From contig NZ_LLZN01000047.1 in NCBI RefSeq assembly GCF_001509795.1, positions 1-64,000 on the forward strand: 64,000 nucleotides of DNA, read 5' to 3'. Positions 47,648 to 58,051 of this stretch are shown piece by piece. Every line of letters begins with the position of its first letter. The first letter of the stretch is position 1. Both the position numbers and the translations under genes were made by a program. The notes under the pieces were generated by a model. That model did not search any database, was not told where the DNA came from, and saw only the letters and a list, made by a program, of their open reading frames with translations. The stretch comes from Streptomyces sp. NRRL WC-3605. Its GTDB lineage: Bacteria > Actinomycetota > Actinomycetes > Streptomycetales > Streptomycetaceae.

Positions 47648-48274
47648 TCAGTCCAGCCAGTGCTGCCGGCCGAGGGTGATCAGGCGCATCCGCCGGATCG
47701 CGTCCTCGGCGACCTGGCGGCGGGCGTCCTCGGGGCCCTCCAGGGCCTCCAGGAACAGCGAGGCCGTCACCAGCATCTGATCGACGTACAGATGCGCGAG
47801 CATGCGCAGGTCGTCCTCCTGCCAGCCCTCGGAGACGGGGTCCTGGGCCAGCGCGGCCTTCACCTCCTCGCCGAACAGGGCGAGCTGGTCCTGTATCGCT
47901 GCGCGCACCGGCTGCACCCCGCCGTGCCGCTCCCGGGCGATGAACCGCACATGGGCCGGATGCGTCTCCACATGGCCCGCGATCAGCTCGACCGCCCGCT
48001 CGATGCGCCGCTCGCTCTCGCCGTCCGGGGCGACGATGGTGCGGATCATCGGGTGCAGGCTGCCGAGTGCCTCCTCCACCAGGGCGACGCCCAGGTCGGA
48101 GGTGGAGCGGAAGTGCCGGTAGAAGGCGGTCGGTGCGACGCCCACGGCCCGGGTGACCTCGCGCAGACCCAGGCTGCTCAGGCTCTGGTCCTCCAGCAGC
48201 ACCAACGCGGCGTCCAGGAGCGCCTGCCGGGTCTTCTGCTTCTGGGCCTGCCGTATGCCGAGGGTGTGACTCAT
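47648..48274 (-). CDS. TetR family transcriptional regulator
   Basis: The 208-aa regulator has an N-terminal helix-turn-helix (TRQALLDAALVLLEDQSLSSLGLREVTRAVGVAPTAFYRHF) of the FabR/FasR-like subgroup and a C-terminal ligand/dimer domain with ERHGGVQPVRAAI. ATG 48274. The divergent intergenic region to the small membrane-protein genes contains a 28-bp palindrome (48338-48365) and a related half-site beside its own start (48288-48298), so it probably represses itself and the divergent genes. A lipid-related ligand is plausible but unproven. Confidence 0.9.
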   Translation of the reverse strand: MSHTLGIRQAQKQKTRQALLDAALVLLEDQSLSSLGLREVTRAVGVAPTAFYRHFRSTSDLGVALVEEALGSLHPMIRTIVAPDGESERRIERAVELIAGHVETHPAHVRFIARERHGGVQPVRAAIQDQLALFGEEVKAALAQDPVSEGWQEDDLRMLAHLYVDQMLVTASLFLEALEGPEDARRQVAEDAIRRMRLITLGRQHWLD

Positions 48275-48280
48275 GCCATG

Positions 48281-48298
48281 CAGTTAACAACTGTTCTC
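48281..48298. promoter_or_regulatory. Half-operator next to the TetR start
   Basis: CAGTT-AAC-AACTG (48281-48293) is a short palindrome running into CAACTGTTCTC (48288-48298), which matches 10 of 11 bases of the right arm of the 48338-48365 palindrome. It lies 7-24 nt upstream of the tetR start codon, placed for autorepression. Confidence 0.45.
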
Positions 48299-48337
48299 TG
48301 GAGTTGGGAAGTCGCGGGGCGGGGTACTCTGAAGTCA

Positions 48338-48365
48338 GTGAACAAGTGTAACCACAACTGTTCAC
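48338..48365. promoter_or_regulatory. Candidate TetR operator palindrome
   Basis: GTGAACAAGTG-TAACCA-CAACTGTTCAC: two 11-bp arms match at 9 of 11 positions around a 6-nt centre. It lies 64-91 nt upstream of the TetR ATG and 46-73 nt upstream of the first small-membrane-protein ATG. Size and symmetry suit a TetR dimer pair. Confidence 0.6.
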
Positions 48366-48410
48366 CGAAATGAGAGAGATCGACACGTGATCTCGGAGGG
48401 GGATCCGACC

Positions 48411-48563
48411 ATGCTGTTCCTCGTCGCAGCGCTCCTGCTGCTGGGCGTCCTGCTGGGCGCCGTCGCCCACGCGCCGCTCGCCTTCAGCGCCGTCGCCGCC
48501 GTCGTCATCGCCGCCTGGCTGGCCGTCTTCGCCGCCCGCGAGCGCCACGCCCGACGGAACTGA
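48411..48563 (+). CDS. Small (50-aa) membrane protein
   Basis: MLFLVAALLLLGVLLGAVAH, a short AP turn, then FSAVAAVVIAAWLAVFAARERHARRN: two hydrophobic helices and a basic C-terminal tail. ATG 48411 is preceded by GGAGGGGG at 8-nt spacing, a strong ribosome site. It lies divergent to tetR and 58 nt upstream of another small membrane-protein gene, probably co-transcribed and controlled by the TetR palindrome. No family recognised. Confidence 0.75.
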   Translation: MLFLVAALLLLGVLLGAVAHAPLAFSAVAAVVIAAWLAVFAARERHARRN

Positions 48564-48621
48564 CCCGGCCGTCACGGCACCGCCGACCGGTCCTTCCGAC
48601 GACCCACAGGAGCTGACACCC

Positions 48622-48900
48622 ATGCATCTCACCGCACCGGCCGCCGAACGGCCGCGCACCCGGACCCGCACCCGCGACGCCGACGGCATGGCCGTCGCGT
48701 CCTTCATCCTCGGCCTCCTGGGCCTCCTCGTCTTCAATGTCTTCCTCGGTCCGACCGCCGTCGTCCTGGCCGCGGTCAGCCTGTGGCGGGGCACCACCCG
48801 CAAGGGCCGCGCCTACCTGGGCATGGGCCTGGGCGTCGCCGACCTGCTGGTGCTGCTGGCCGTCATGCAGGTGGACGACACGCTGTCCTGGAGCTTCTGA
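48622..48900 (+). CDS. DUF4190-like small membrane protein
   Basis: The 92-aa protein has an Arg/Thr-rich N-terminus (RPRTRTRTRDADG), then MAVASFILGLLGLLVFNVFLGPTAVVLAAVSLW and a second helix YLGMGLGVADLLVLLAVMQV: the A-x-x-S-x-x-LG-x-x-x-G pattern of DUF4190 two-helix proteins. AGGAGCTGACACCC precedes ATG 48622. Likely in one transcript with the 50-aa protein. Function unknown. Confidence 0.85.
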   Translation: MHLTAPAAERPRTRTRTRDADGMAVASFILGLLGLLVFNVFLGPTAVVLAAVSLWRGTTRKGRAYLGMGLGVADLLVLLAVMQVDDTLSWSF

Positions 48901-48954
48901 GCGGGGGCCTTGACACGAGGCCGCACACCGGGGCCCCTTAGAATCGTGGCCACC

Positions 48955-50124
48955 ATGGCTTACCTCGACCACGCCGCGACCACTCCGATGCTCCCGGAGG
49001 CGGCTGAGGCACTGACCGCCCAGCTGGGCGTCACCGGCAACGCCTCCTCCCTGCACGCATCCGGCCGCCGCGCGCGGCGCACCGTCGAGGAGGCCCGCGA
49101 GACCCTCGCGGACGCGCTCGGCGCCCGCCCCAGCGAGGTCGTGTTCACCTCCGGCGGCACCGAGGCCGACAACCTCGCGGTCAAGGGCCTGTACTGGTCC
49201 CGGCGCGACGCCGAACCGGCCCGCACCCGCGTCCTCGCCAGCCCCGTCGAGCACCACGCCGTCCTCGACGTCGTCCACTGGCTGGCCGAGCACGAGGGCG
49301 CCACCGTCGAGTACCTGCCCGTCGACACACATGGGCGGGTCCACCCGGACGCCCTGCGCAAGGCCATCGCCCGCAACCCCGACGACGTCGCCCTGGCCAC
49401 CGTGATGTGGGCCAACAACGAGATCGGCACGATCATGCCGATCCGTGAACTGGCCGAGGTCGCCGCCGAGTTCGGCGTGCCGCTGCACTCCGACGCCGTC
49501 CAGGCCTTCGGTCAGGTCCCGGTCGACTTCGCCGCGTCCGGCCTCGCCGCGATGACGGTCTCCGGCCACAAGATCGGCGGTCCGTACGGCATCGGCGCGC
49601 TGCTCCTGGGCCGTGACCAGAGCCCCGTACCCGTCCTGCACGGTGGCGGCCAGGAGCGGCACGTCCGCTCCGGCACCCTCGACGTCCCCGCCATCGCCTC
49701 CTTCGCGGTCGCCGGTCGCCTCGCCGCCGAGCAGCACGCGTGGTTCGCCCGCGAGATCGGCGCCCTGCGCGACTCCCTCGTCGACGCCGTCCGTACGGCC
49801 GTCCCGGACGCGATCCTCGGCGGCGACCCCGAGCCCGGCGGGCGCCTGCCCGCCAACGCGCACTTCACCTTCCCCGGCTGCGAGGGCGACTCCCTGCTCC
49901 TGCTGCTGGACGCCCAGGGCATCGAGTGCTCCACCGGCTCCGCGTGCACCGCGGGCGTCGCCCAGCCCAGCCACGTCCTGCTGGCCACCGGCACCGACCC
50001 GGACCTGGCCCGCGGCACCCTGCGCTTCTCCCTCGGCCACACCTCCACGCAGGCCGACGTCGAGGCGGTCGCACGGGCCATCGGCCCGGCCGTGGAACGC
50101 GCCCGCGCGGCCGGCCTCACCTGA
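48955..50124 (+). CDS. Cysteine desulfurase (NifS/IscS family)
   Basis: The 389-aa PLP enzyme takes sulfur from cysteine as an enzyme persulfide. [12 protein letters not shown] is the family N-terminus; PLP lysine K206 lies in [12 protein letters not shown]; the persulfide cysteine is C331 in [11 protein letters not shown]. It lies 754 nt upstream of mnmA, the tRNA thiouridylase that uses such sulfur, with only a convergent amidase gene between. TAGAAT at 48939-48944 is a likely -10, 10 nt before the ATG. Confidence 0.95.
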   Translation: MAYLDHAATTPMLPEAAEALTAQLGVTGNASSLHASGRRARRTVEEARETLADALGARPSEVVFTSGGTEADNLAVKGLYWSRRDAEPARTRVLASPVEHHAVLDVVHWLAEHEGATVEYLPVDTHGRVHPDALRKAIARNPDDVALATVMWANNEIGTIMPIRELAEVAAEFGVPLHSDAVQAFGQVPVDFAASGLAAMTVSGHKIGGPYGIGALLLGRDQSPVPVLHGGGQERHVRSGTLDVPAIASFAVAGRLAAEQHAWFAREIGALRDSLVDAVRTAVPDAILGGDPEPGGRLPANAHFTFPGCEGDSLLLLLDAQGIECSTGSACTAGVAQPSHVLLATGTDPDLARGTLRFSLGHTSTQADVEAVARAIGPAVERARAAGLT

Positions 50125-50146
50125 GGTCCCGGAGGCTGAGGAGCCA

Positions 50147-50165
50147 GGCGCCCTAGGCGGGCGCC
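50147..50165. terminator. Hairpin between the cysteine desulfurase and amidase genes
   Basis: GGCGCCC-TAGGC-GGGCGCC, a 7-bp perfect stem, spans the stop codon (50153-50155) of the convergent amidase gene and lies 22 nt after the desulfurase stop. Confidence 0.55.
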
Positions 50166-50818
50166 GTGCGGGCCGCCCGCACCAGCTTCATGTACCGGTC
50201 CCAGTCCCAGTGCCGGCCGGGGTCGGTGTGGTCGGTCCCCGGCACCTCCACGTGCCCGATGATGTGCTCTCGGTCGACCGGGATGTCGTAGCGCGCGCAT
50301 ATGCGGGCCGTCAGCCTGGCCGACGCCTCGTACATGGCGTCCGTGAGGTCCTCGGGGCGCTCCACGAACCCCTCGTGCTCGATGCCGACGCTGCGCTCGT
50401 TGTAGGAGCGGTTGCCCGCGTGGTACGCCACGTCGAGCTCGCGGATCATCTGCGTGACGTGCCCGTCCTTGCGGACGATGTAGTGCGCGGCCGCCTTGTG
50501 CTCCGGGTCCTGGAACACCTTCACCGCGCTCGCGAAACTGCCCTGCGTGACATGGACGACCACCATGTCGATGCCGTAGTCCGCGGGCCGGTCCGCCCGC
50601 CGCCAGTTGGCCTCCGAGGCCGCCACCCACCGCGCCCCGGCGTAGTCGACCTCGCCCTCCTTGCGCGGCTTCTCCACGCCCGGCGTCCGCCACCACAGGC
50701 GGGTCAGCTCGTCACGGGCGAGGACGGCCGAGCCCGCCGCGGCCACCGCCCCGCCGATCAGCACCGCGCGGCGCCCGAGCTTGCGGTCGCCGTCCTTCGA
50801 AGCCTTCCCCTGTCCCAT
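50153..50818 (-). CDS. N-acetylmuramoyl-L-alanine amidase (Amidase_2)
   Basis: The 221-aa exported protein has an N-terminus [22 protein letters not shown] with twin arginines (Tat-like, though the full motif is incomplete). The amidase_2/PGRP fold has zinc-ligand candidates in VVVHVTQGS and in [13 protein letters not shown], with [16 protein letters not shown] and [10 protein letters not shown] between them. It cleaves the bond between MurNAc and L-alanine. ATG 50818 has little ribosome-site support. It is divergent from mnmA, with 60 nt between starts. Confidence 0.9.
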   Translation of the reverse strand: MGQGKASKDGDRKLGRRAVLIGGAVAAAGSAVLARDELTRLWWRTPGVEKPRKEGEVDYAGARWVAASEANWRRADRPADYGIDMVVVHVTQGSFASAVKVFQDPEHKAAAHYIVRKDGHVTQMIRELDVAYHAGNRSYNERSVGIEHEGFVERPEDLTDAMYEASARLTARICARYDIPVDREHIIGHVEVPGTDHTDPGRHWDWDRYMKLVRAARTAPA

Positions 50819-50878
50819 GTGCTCGTCAACGGATACCCGGGGGCCCTGGTTCCCGCGCCCCCGTACCCTGGAGGGGTT

Positions 50879-52015
50879 ATGACAGACACCGCGCAGCCCT
50901 CCCGCCCCCTCCGCGTCCTCGCCGCCATGTCCGGCGGGGTCGACTCCGCCGTCGCCGCCGCCCGTGCGGCCGAGGCGGGGCACGACGTGACCGGCGTCCA
51001 CCTCGCGCTCTCCGCGAACCCGCAGTCGTTCCGCACGGGCGCGCGGGGCTGTTGCACCATCGAGGACTCCCGCGACGCGCGCCGCGCCGCCGATGTCATC
51101 GGCATCCCGTTCTACGTGTGGGACCTCGCCGACCGCTTCCGCGAGGACGTCGTCGAGGACTTCGTCGCCGAGTACGAGGCCGGCCGCACCCCCAACCCCT
51201 GCCTGCGCTGCAACGAGAAGATCAAGTTCGCGGCGCTGCTCGACAAGGCGCTCGCCCTCGGCTTCGACGCGGTCTGCACCGGCCACTACGCCCAGGTGAT
51301 CGTCCGCGAGGACGGCACCCGCGAGCTGCACCGCGCCTCCGACATGGCCAAGGACCAGAGCTACGTCCTCGGCGTGCTCGACGACCGGCAGCTCGCCCAC
51401 GCGATGTTCCCGCTCGGCGACACGGTCACCACCAAGGACGAGATCCGCGCGGAGGCCGAGCGCCGGGGCCTCGCCGTCGCCAAGAAGCCCGACTCGCACG
51501 ACATCTGCTTCATCGCCGACGGCGACACCCAGGGCTTTCTCGCCCGGCGGCTCGGCAAGGCGGAGGGCGACATCGTCGACGAGTCCGGCGCCAAGGTGGG
51601 CAGCCACGAGGGCGCGTACGGCTTCACCGTCGGCCAGCGCAAGGGGCTGCGCATCGGCACCCCGGCTCCCGACGGCAAGCCGCGCTACGTCCTGGACATC
51701 TCGCCGGTCGACAACACCGTCACCGTCGGCCCGGCCTCCGCCCTCGACGTCTCCGCCCTGACCGCGATCAAGCCCCGCTGGTGCGGCGCGGCCCCGTCCG
51801 GCCCCGGCACCTACACCGCCCAGCTGCGCGCCCACGGCGGCGAGACCGAGGTGACGGCGGAACTCGTCGACGGCTCCCTGGAGGTGTCCTTCACCGAGCC
51901 CGTGCGCGGTGTCGCCCCCGGCCAGGCGATCGTCCTGTACGACGGCACCCGCGTGGTGGGCTCGGCGACCATCGCGTCGACGGTCCGGGTGAAGGAGGCC
52001 ACCCCGGCGGGCTGA
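50879..52015 (+). CDS. mnmA: tRNA-specific 2-thiouridylase
   Basis: The 378-aa enzyme thiolates U34 of tRNA-Lys, -Glu and -Gln. The PP-loop [13 protein letters not shown] binds ATP. The two catalytic cysteines are C111 ([12 protein letters not shown]) and C210 ([10 protein letters not shown]). [10 protein letters not shown] and KDQSYVL are conserved. ATG 50879 has GGAGGGG directly upstream and TACCCT (50864-50869) 9 nt away, so promoter and ribosome site nearly coincide. It pairs functionally with the cysteine desulfurase gene upstream. Its stop lies inside a 16-bp tandem duplication. Confidence 0.95.
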   Translation: MTDTAQPSRPLRVLAAMSGGVDSAVAAARAAEAGHDVTGVHLALSANPQSFRTGARGCCTIEDSRDARRAADVIGIPFYVWDLADRFREDVVEDFVAEYEAGRTPNPCLRCNEKIKFAALLDKALALGFDAVCTGHYAQVIVREDGTRELHRASDMAKDQSYVLGVLDDRQLAHAMFPLGDTVTTKDEIRAEAERRGLAVAKKPDSHDICFIADGDTQGFLARRLGKAEGDIVDESGAKVGSHEGAYGFTVGQRKGLRIGTPAPDGKPRYVLDISPVDNTVTVGPASALDVSALTAIKPRWCGAAPSGPGTYTAQLRAHGGETEVTAELVDGSLEVSFTEPVRGVAPGQAIVLYDGTRVVGSATIASTVRVKEATPAG

Positions 52016-52041
52016 GGCCCCGGCGGGCTGAGGCCCCGGCG
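52002..52041 (+). repeat. 16-bp tandem duplication spanning the mnmA stop codon
   Basis: CCCCGGCGGGCTGAGG occurs at 52002-52017 and 52018-52033, followed by a partial third CCCCGGCG. The first copy contains the TGA stop of mnmA. Confidence 0.8.
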
Positions 52042-52077
52042 CGCGAGCGGACCGCGAGCGCGCGTGCCCCGGGCCGG

Positions 52078-52857
52078 TCACTCCCCGAGGAACTCCGCCA
52101 GCACCGGCGCCAGCACCTCCGGCTCCACCATGTGGGACTGCCGCTCCAGCACCCGGTACGTCCCCTGGGGCGCCGTGTCCGCGACGATGCGGGCCGCCTC
52201 GCGCATCCAGTCGGGGCTCGCACCGCCCGCGAGCGACAGGAGCGGGGCCGTGATGGACGCCAGCCGCGCCTCCGGCACCAGTCCGTCGCCCATCACCGCG
52301 TCGTCGTAGGCCAGGCTCGGCGCGATCGACTCCATGCCGGGCCACATCGGGGACTGCCGGGCGCCCTGGATGATCCCCTCACCGAGCCCGGTGAGCCGAA
52401 GGAACAGCTCGACCGCGTCCCCGCGCCGGTCCTCGGCCAGCGCGCTCGTCAGCCGCTCGGTGTACTCCGCGCGCTCCTCGGCGCCGCCCTCGTAGACGGC
52501 GAACGGCACCTCGTACACGGCGATCCGGGGCACCGGCAGCCCGCTCGCCGCCGCCCGCAGCGCCAGCGCCCCGCCCGAGGAGACGCCGTACAGCGTCGCC
52601 TCGCCGCCGACGGCGTCGATCAGGGCCGCCAGGTCCTCGACCTCGCGTTCCACCGCGTACGGCTGCGTGTCACCGCTCCCGCCGCGTCCCCGGCGGTCGT
52701 AGACGACGGCCGTGCAGCGGTCCGCGAGCGCTTCCGCCAGGGGCGCCATCGTGTCCCCGGTGGACATCGCGCCGCTGACGAGGATCACCGGGGGTCCCTC
52801 GCCCCGGCTCGCGTAGGCGAGGGAGGTACCGTCGGCCGAAATGGTCTTCTTGTCCAT
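52078..52857 (-). CDS. Alpha/beta hydrolase
   Basis: The 259-aa soluble protein has an alpha/beta-hydrolase fold: SADGTSLAYASRGEGPPVILVSGAMSTG, VVYDRRGRGGSGDT, nucleophile elbow YGVSSGGALAL, and a likely catalytic histidine in LERQSHMVEPEVLAPVLAEFL. No signal peptide. It resembles general esterase/lactonase-like hydrolases; the substrate cannot be called. ATG 52857. Confidence 0.9.
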   Translation of the reverse strand: MDKKTISADGTSLAYASRGEGPPVILVSGAMSTGDTMAPLAEALADRCTAVVYDRRGRGGSGDTQPYAVEREVEDLAALIDAVGGEATLYGVSSGGALALRAAASGLPVPRIAVYEVPFAVYEGGAEERAEYTERLTSALAEDRRGDAVELFLRLTGLGEGIIQGARQSPMWPGMESIAPSLAYDDAVMGDGLVPEARLASITAPLLSLAGGASPDWMREAARIVADTAPQGTYRVLERQSHMVEPEVLAPVLAEFLGE

Positions 52858-52894
52858 GCCTGTGCAGATTGCCGTACGGCACGGAAGTAATCGC

Positions 52895-53218
52895 CTACGA
52901 CACCTCGACTTCGTAGAAGCAGAGGTGGTCCTTGATCGCGGCCACGTCCGTCTTCGGGTCCGGGTACGCCCAGACCAGGTCCGCGGCGTCGCCGTGCGAC
53001 CAGTAGGACGCGTCGCCCTTGAAGGGGCAGTGGGTGTGGGTGGCCGACGGGGTCAGCAGGTCCAGGCGGACGTCCTCCGGCGGGATGTAGTAGCGCACGG
53101 GACAGCCCGTCTCCCGCAGCACGAGCGGCCGGTCGCTCTCCGCCAGCACCTGGCCGTCGTGCACGACCCGTACGCGCCGGGTCCCCTGCTCGATCGTGAT
53201 CGTGTGTCCAAGGGTCAT
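52895..53218 (-). CDS. DUF427 domain protein
   Basis: The 107-aa protein matches DUF427: VRVVHDGQVLAESDRPLVLRETG, RYYIPPEDVRLDLL, THTHCPFKGDASYWS and VWAYPDP. The fold is a small beta-barrel of unknown biochemical role. ATG 53218; its 5' region is shared with the divergent LOG-family gene, 50 nt apart. Confidence 0.9.
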   Translation of the reverse strand: MTLGHTITIEQGTRRVRVVHDGQVLAESDRPLVLRETGCPVRYYIPPEDVRLDLLTPSATHTHCPFKGDASYWSHGDAADLVWAYPDPKTDVAAIKDHLCFYEVEVS

Positions 53219-53256
53219 GTGGGGACAGCGCGCGCGGGCGGCCCGTTCTTCCCGCG

Positions 53257-53268
53257 TACCGTGGGCCC
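53257..53268 (+). promoter_or_regulatory. Leaderless-type -10 box of the LOG-family gene
   Basis: TACCGT (53257-53262), GGGCCC (6 nt), ATG 53269. No Shine-Dalgarno. Confidence 0.55.
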
Positions 53269-53808
53269 ATGCGTATCTGCGTCTTCCTCTCCGCCGCCGA
53301 CCTCGACGACCGCTACACCGGCCCCGCGCGCGAGTTCGCGGAACTGCTGGGCAAGGGCGGCCACACGCTCGTCTGGGGCGGCTCCGACGTCGGGCTGATG
53401 AAGGTCGTCGCCGACGGGGTGCAGGAGGCGGGCGGCCGGCTCGTGGGGGTCTCGGTGGAGTTCCTGGCCGCCAAGGCGCGGCCCGGCGTCGACGAGATGG
53501 TGGTCGCCAAGGACCTCGCCGAGCGCAAGAGGCTGCTGCTGGAGAAGGCCGACGCCGTGGTGATCATGGTCGGCGGCACCGGCACCCTGGACGAGGCGAC
53601 CGAGATCCTGGAGCTGAAGAAGCACGGCCACACCGAGATGCCGGTCGTCCTGCTCAACACCGCCGGGTTCTACGACGGCCTGAAGGAGCAGTTCCGGCGC
53701 ATGGACGACGAGGGCTTCCTGCCCCGCCCGCTCACCGACCTGGTGTTCTTCGCCGAGGAGCCCGTGGGCGCCCTCGCCTACCTGGAGGAGAGCCAGGGCA
53801 TCGCGTGA
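53269..53808 (+). CDS. LOG/TIGR00730 family Rossmann-fold protein
   Basis: The 179-aa protein is LOG-like (cytokinin riboside 5'-monophosphate phosphoribohydrolase family): GGSDVGLMKVVADGV, DLAERKRLLLEKADAVVIMVGGTGTLDEATE. The usual PGGxGTxxE reads VGGTGTLDE here, with the first proline replaced by valine; the glycines and glutamate are kept. It may remove ribose from nucleoside monophosphates; bacterial substrates vary. Confidence 0.88.
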   Translation: MRICVFLSAADLDDRYTGPAREFAELLGKGGHTLVWGGSDVGLMKVVADGVQEAGGRLVGVSVEFLAAKARPGVDEMVVAKDLAERKRLLLEKADAVVIMVGGTGTLDEATEILELKKHGHTEMPVVLLNTAGFYDGLKEQFRRMDDEGFLPRPLTDLVFFAEEPVGALAYLEESQGIA

Positions 53809-53834
53809 TCCCGGCCGGTGCGAGCATGGCGGGT

Positions 53835-54524
53835 ATGGCTACACATGTGATCACCGGAGCGGGCTCCGGAATCGGCGCGGCCGTCGCCCGCCGTCTGCAC
53901 GCGCGCGGGGACGAACTCGTCCTGCACGCGCGCGACGCCGCCCGCGCGAAGGAGCTCGCGGCCCACTACCCGGGCGCGGCGACCCTGGTCGGCGACCTGG
54001 CGGACCCGGACCGCCTGTCCTGGGCCTTCTCCCACCAGTCGCTGCCGGACCGCGTGGACTCCCTGCTGCACATCGCCGGCGTCGTGGACCTGGGCCCGGT
54101 CGGCGACCTCACCCCCAAGACCTGGCGCCACCAGCTGAACGTCAACCTGATCGCCCCCGCCGAACTGACCCGGCACTTCCTGCCCCAGCTGCGCGCCGCC
54201 CGCGGGCACGTGCTGTTCGTGAACTCCGGCGCCGGGCTCACCGCCCACGCCGACTGGGGGGCGTACGCCGCCTCCAAGCACGGGCTGAAGGCCCTGGCGG
54301 ACTCGCTGCGCGCCGAGGAGCACGGGAACGGAGTCCGGGTCACCTCGGTCTACCCGGGCCGCACGGCGAGCCCCATGCAGGCGAAGGTGCACCAGCAGGA
54401 GGGCAAGGAGTACGACCCCGCGCGCTGGATCGACCCCGAGTCGGTCGCCACGACGATCGTCATGGCCCTGGACCTGCCTCGGGACGCGGAGGTGAACGAC
54501 CTGACGGTCCGCCCGGGCAGGTGA
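53835..54524 (+). CDS. Short-chain dehydrogenase/reductase
   Basis: The 229-aa classical SDR has nucleotide-binding TGAGSGIG at residues 7-14, active-site serine in FVNSGAG, YxxxK as YAASK, and PGRT after it. The NNAG motif is altered to HIAG. ATG 53835 (MATHVITG) is chosen over ATG 53826. It follows the LOG-family gene by 26 nt and may be co-transcribed. Substrate unknown. Confidence 0.9.
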   Translation: MATHVITGAGSGIGAAVARRLHARGDELVLHARDAARAKELAAHYPGAATLVGDLADPDRLSWAFSHQSLPDRVDSLLHIAGVVDLGPVGDLTPKTWRHQLNVNLIAPAELTRHFLPQLRAARGHVLFVNSGAGLTAHADWGAYAASKHGLKALADSLRAEEHGNGVRVTSVYPGRTASPMQAKVHQQEGKEYDPARWIDPESVATTIVMALDLPRDAEVNDLTVRPGR

Positions 54525-54551
54525 CCGGCGCGGCGGCCGCGCCGCGTTGCA

Positions 54552-54563
54552 TAGGCTTTGCGG
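54552..54563 (+). promoter_or_regulatory. Leaderless-type -10 box of the MetE-like gene
   Basis: TAGGCT (54552-54557), TTGCGG (6 nt), GTG 54564. No Shine-Dalgarno. Confidence 0.55.
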
Positions 54564-57781
<3,218 letters not shown>

Positions 57782-58051
57782 CGGTTGAACCCGGCCCGAT
57801 GGGCGCATATCAGATGCATACGGGTGGCTGGGGCGCATTCGGGCAACCGTCGACGACCGCTGCCCGTACACGCCTTCAGCGGCCTACTGTTGAGATGTGC
57901 GCCTGCCGTGCCCAGCTGCGGTCGGGGCATCCCTTCGCTCCGAGGAGCAAGGAAGGGCGAGGGGAAGGGTTTTCCAGCGCGGGGCCGTCGAGGGCAGTCG
58001 TCGGGTGACGGACCGCGTGGCGTGGGCACCGCCGGCTGTGAGAGGGACGGA

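Noticed and set aside
48910..48944. TTGACA and TAGAAT as a promoter pair before the cysteine desulfurase gene
   Set aside because: The spacer is 23 nt, too long for a sigma-70-type promoter; only the -10-like TAGAAT is kept as a possibility.
57782..58051. BldD operator upstream of the GGDEF-EAL gene
   Set aside because: No convincing inverted AGTGA/TCACT pair was found in this 270-bp region by eye; a matrix scan would be needed.
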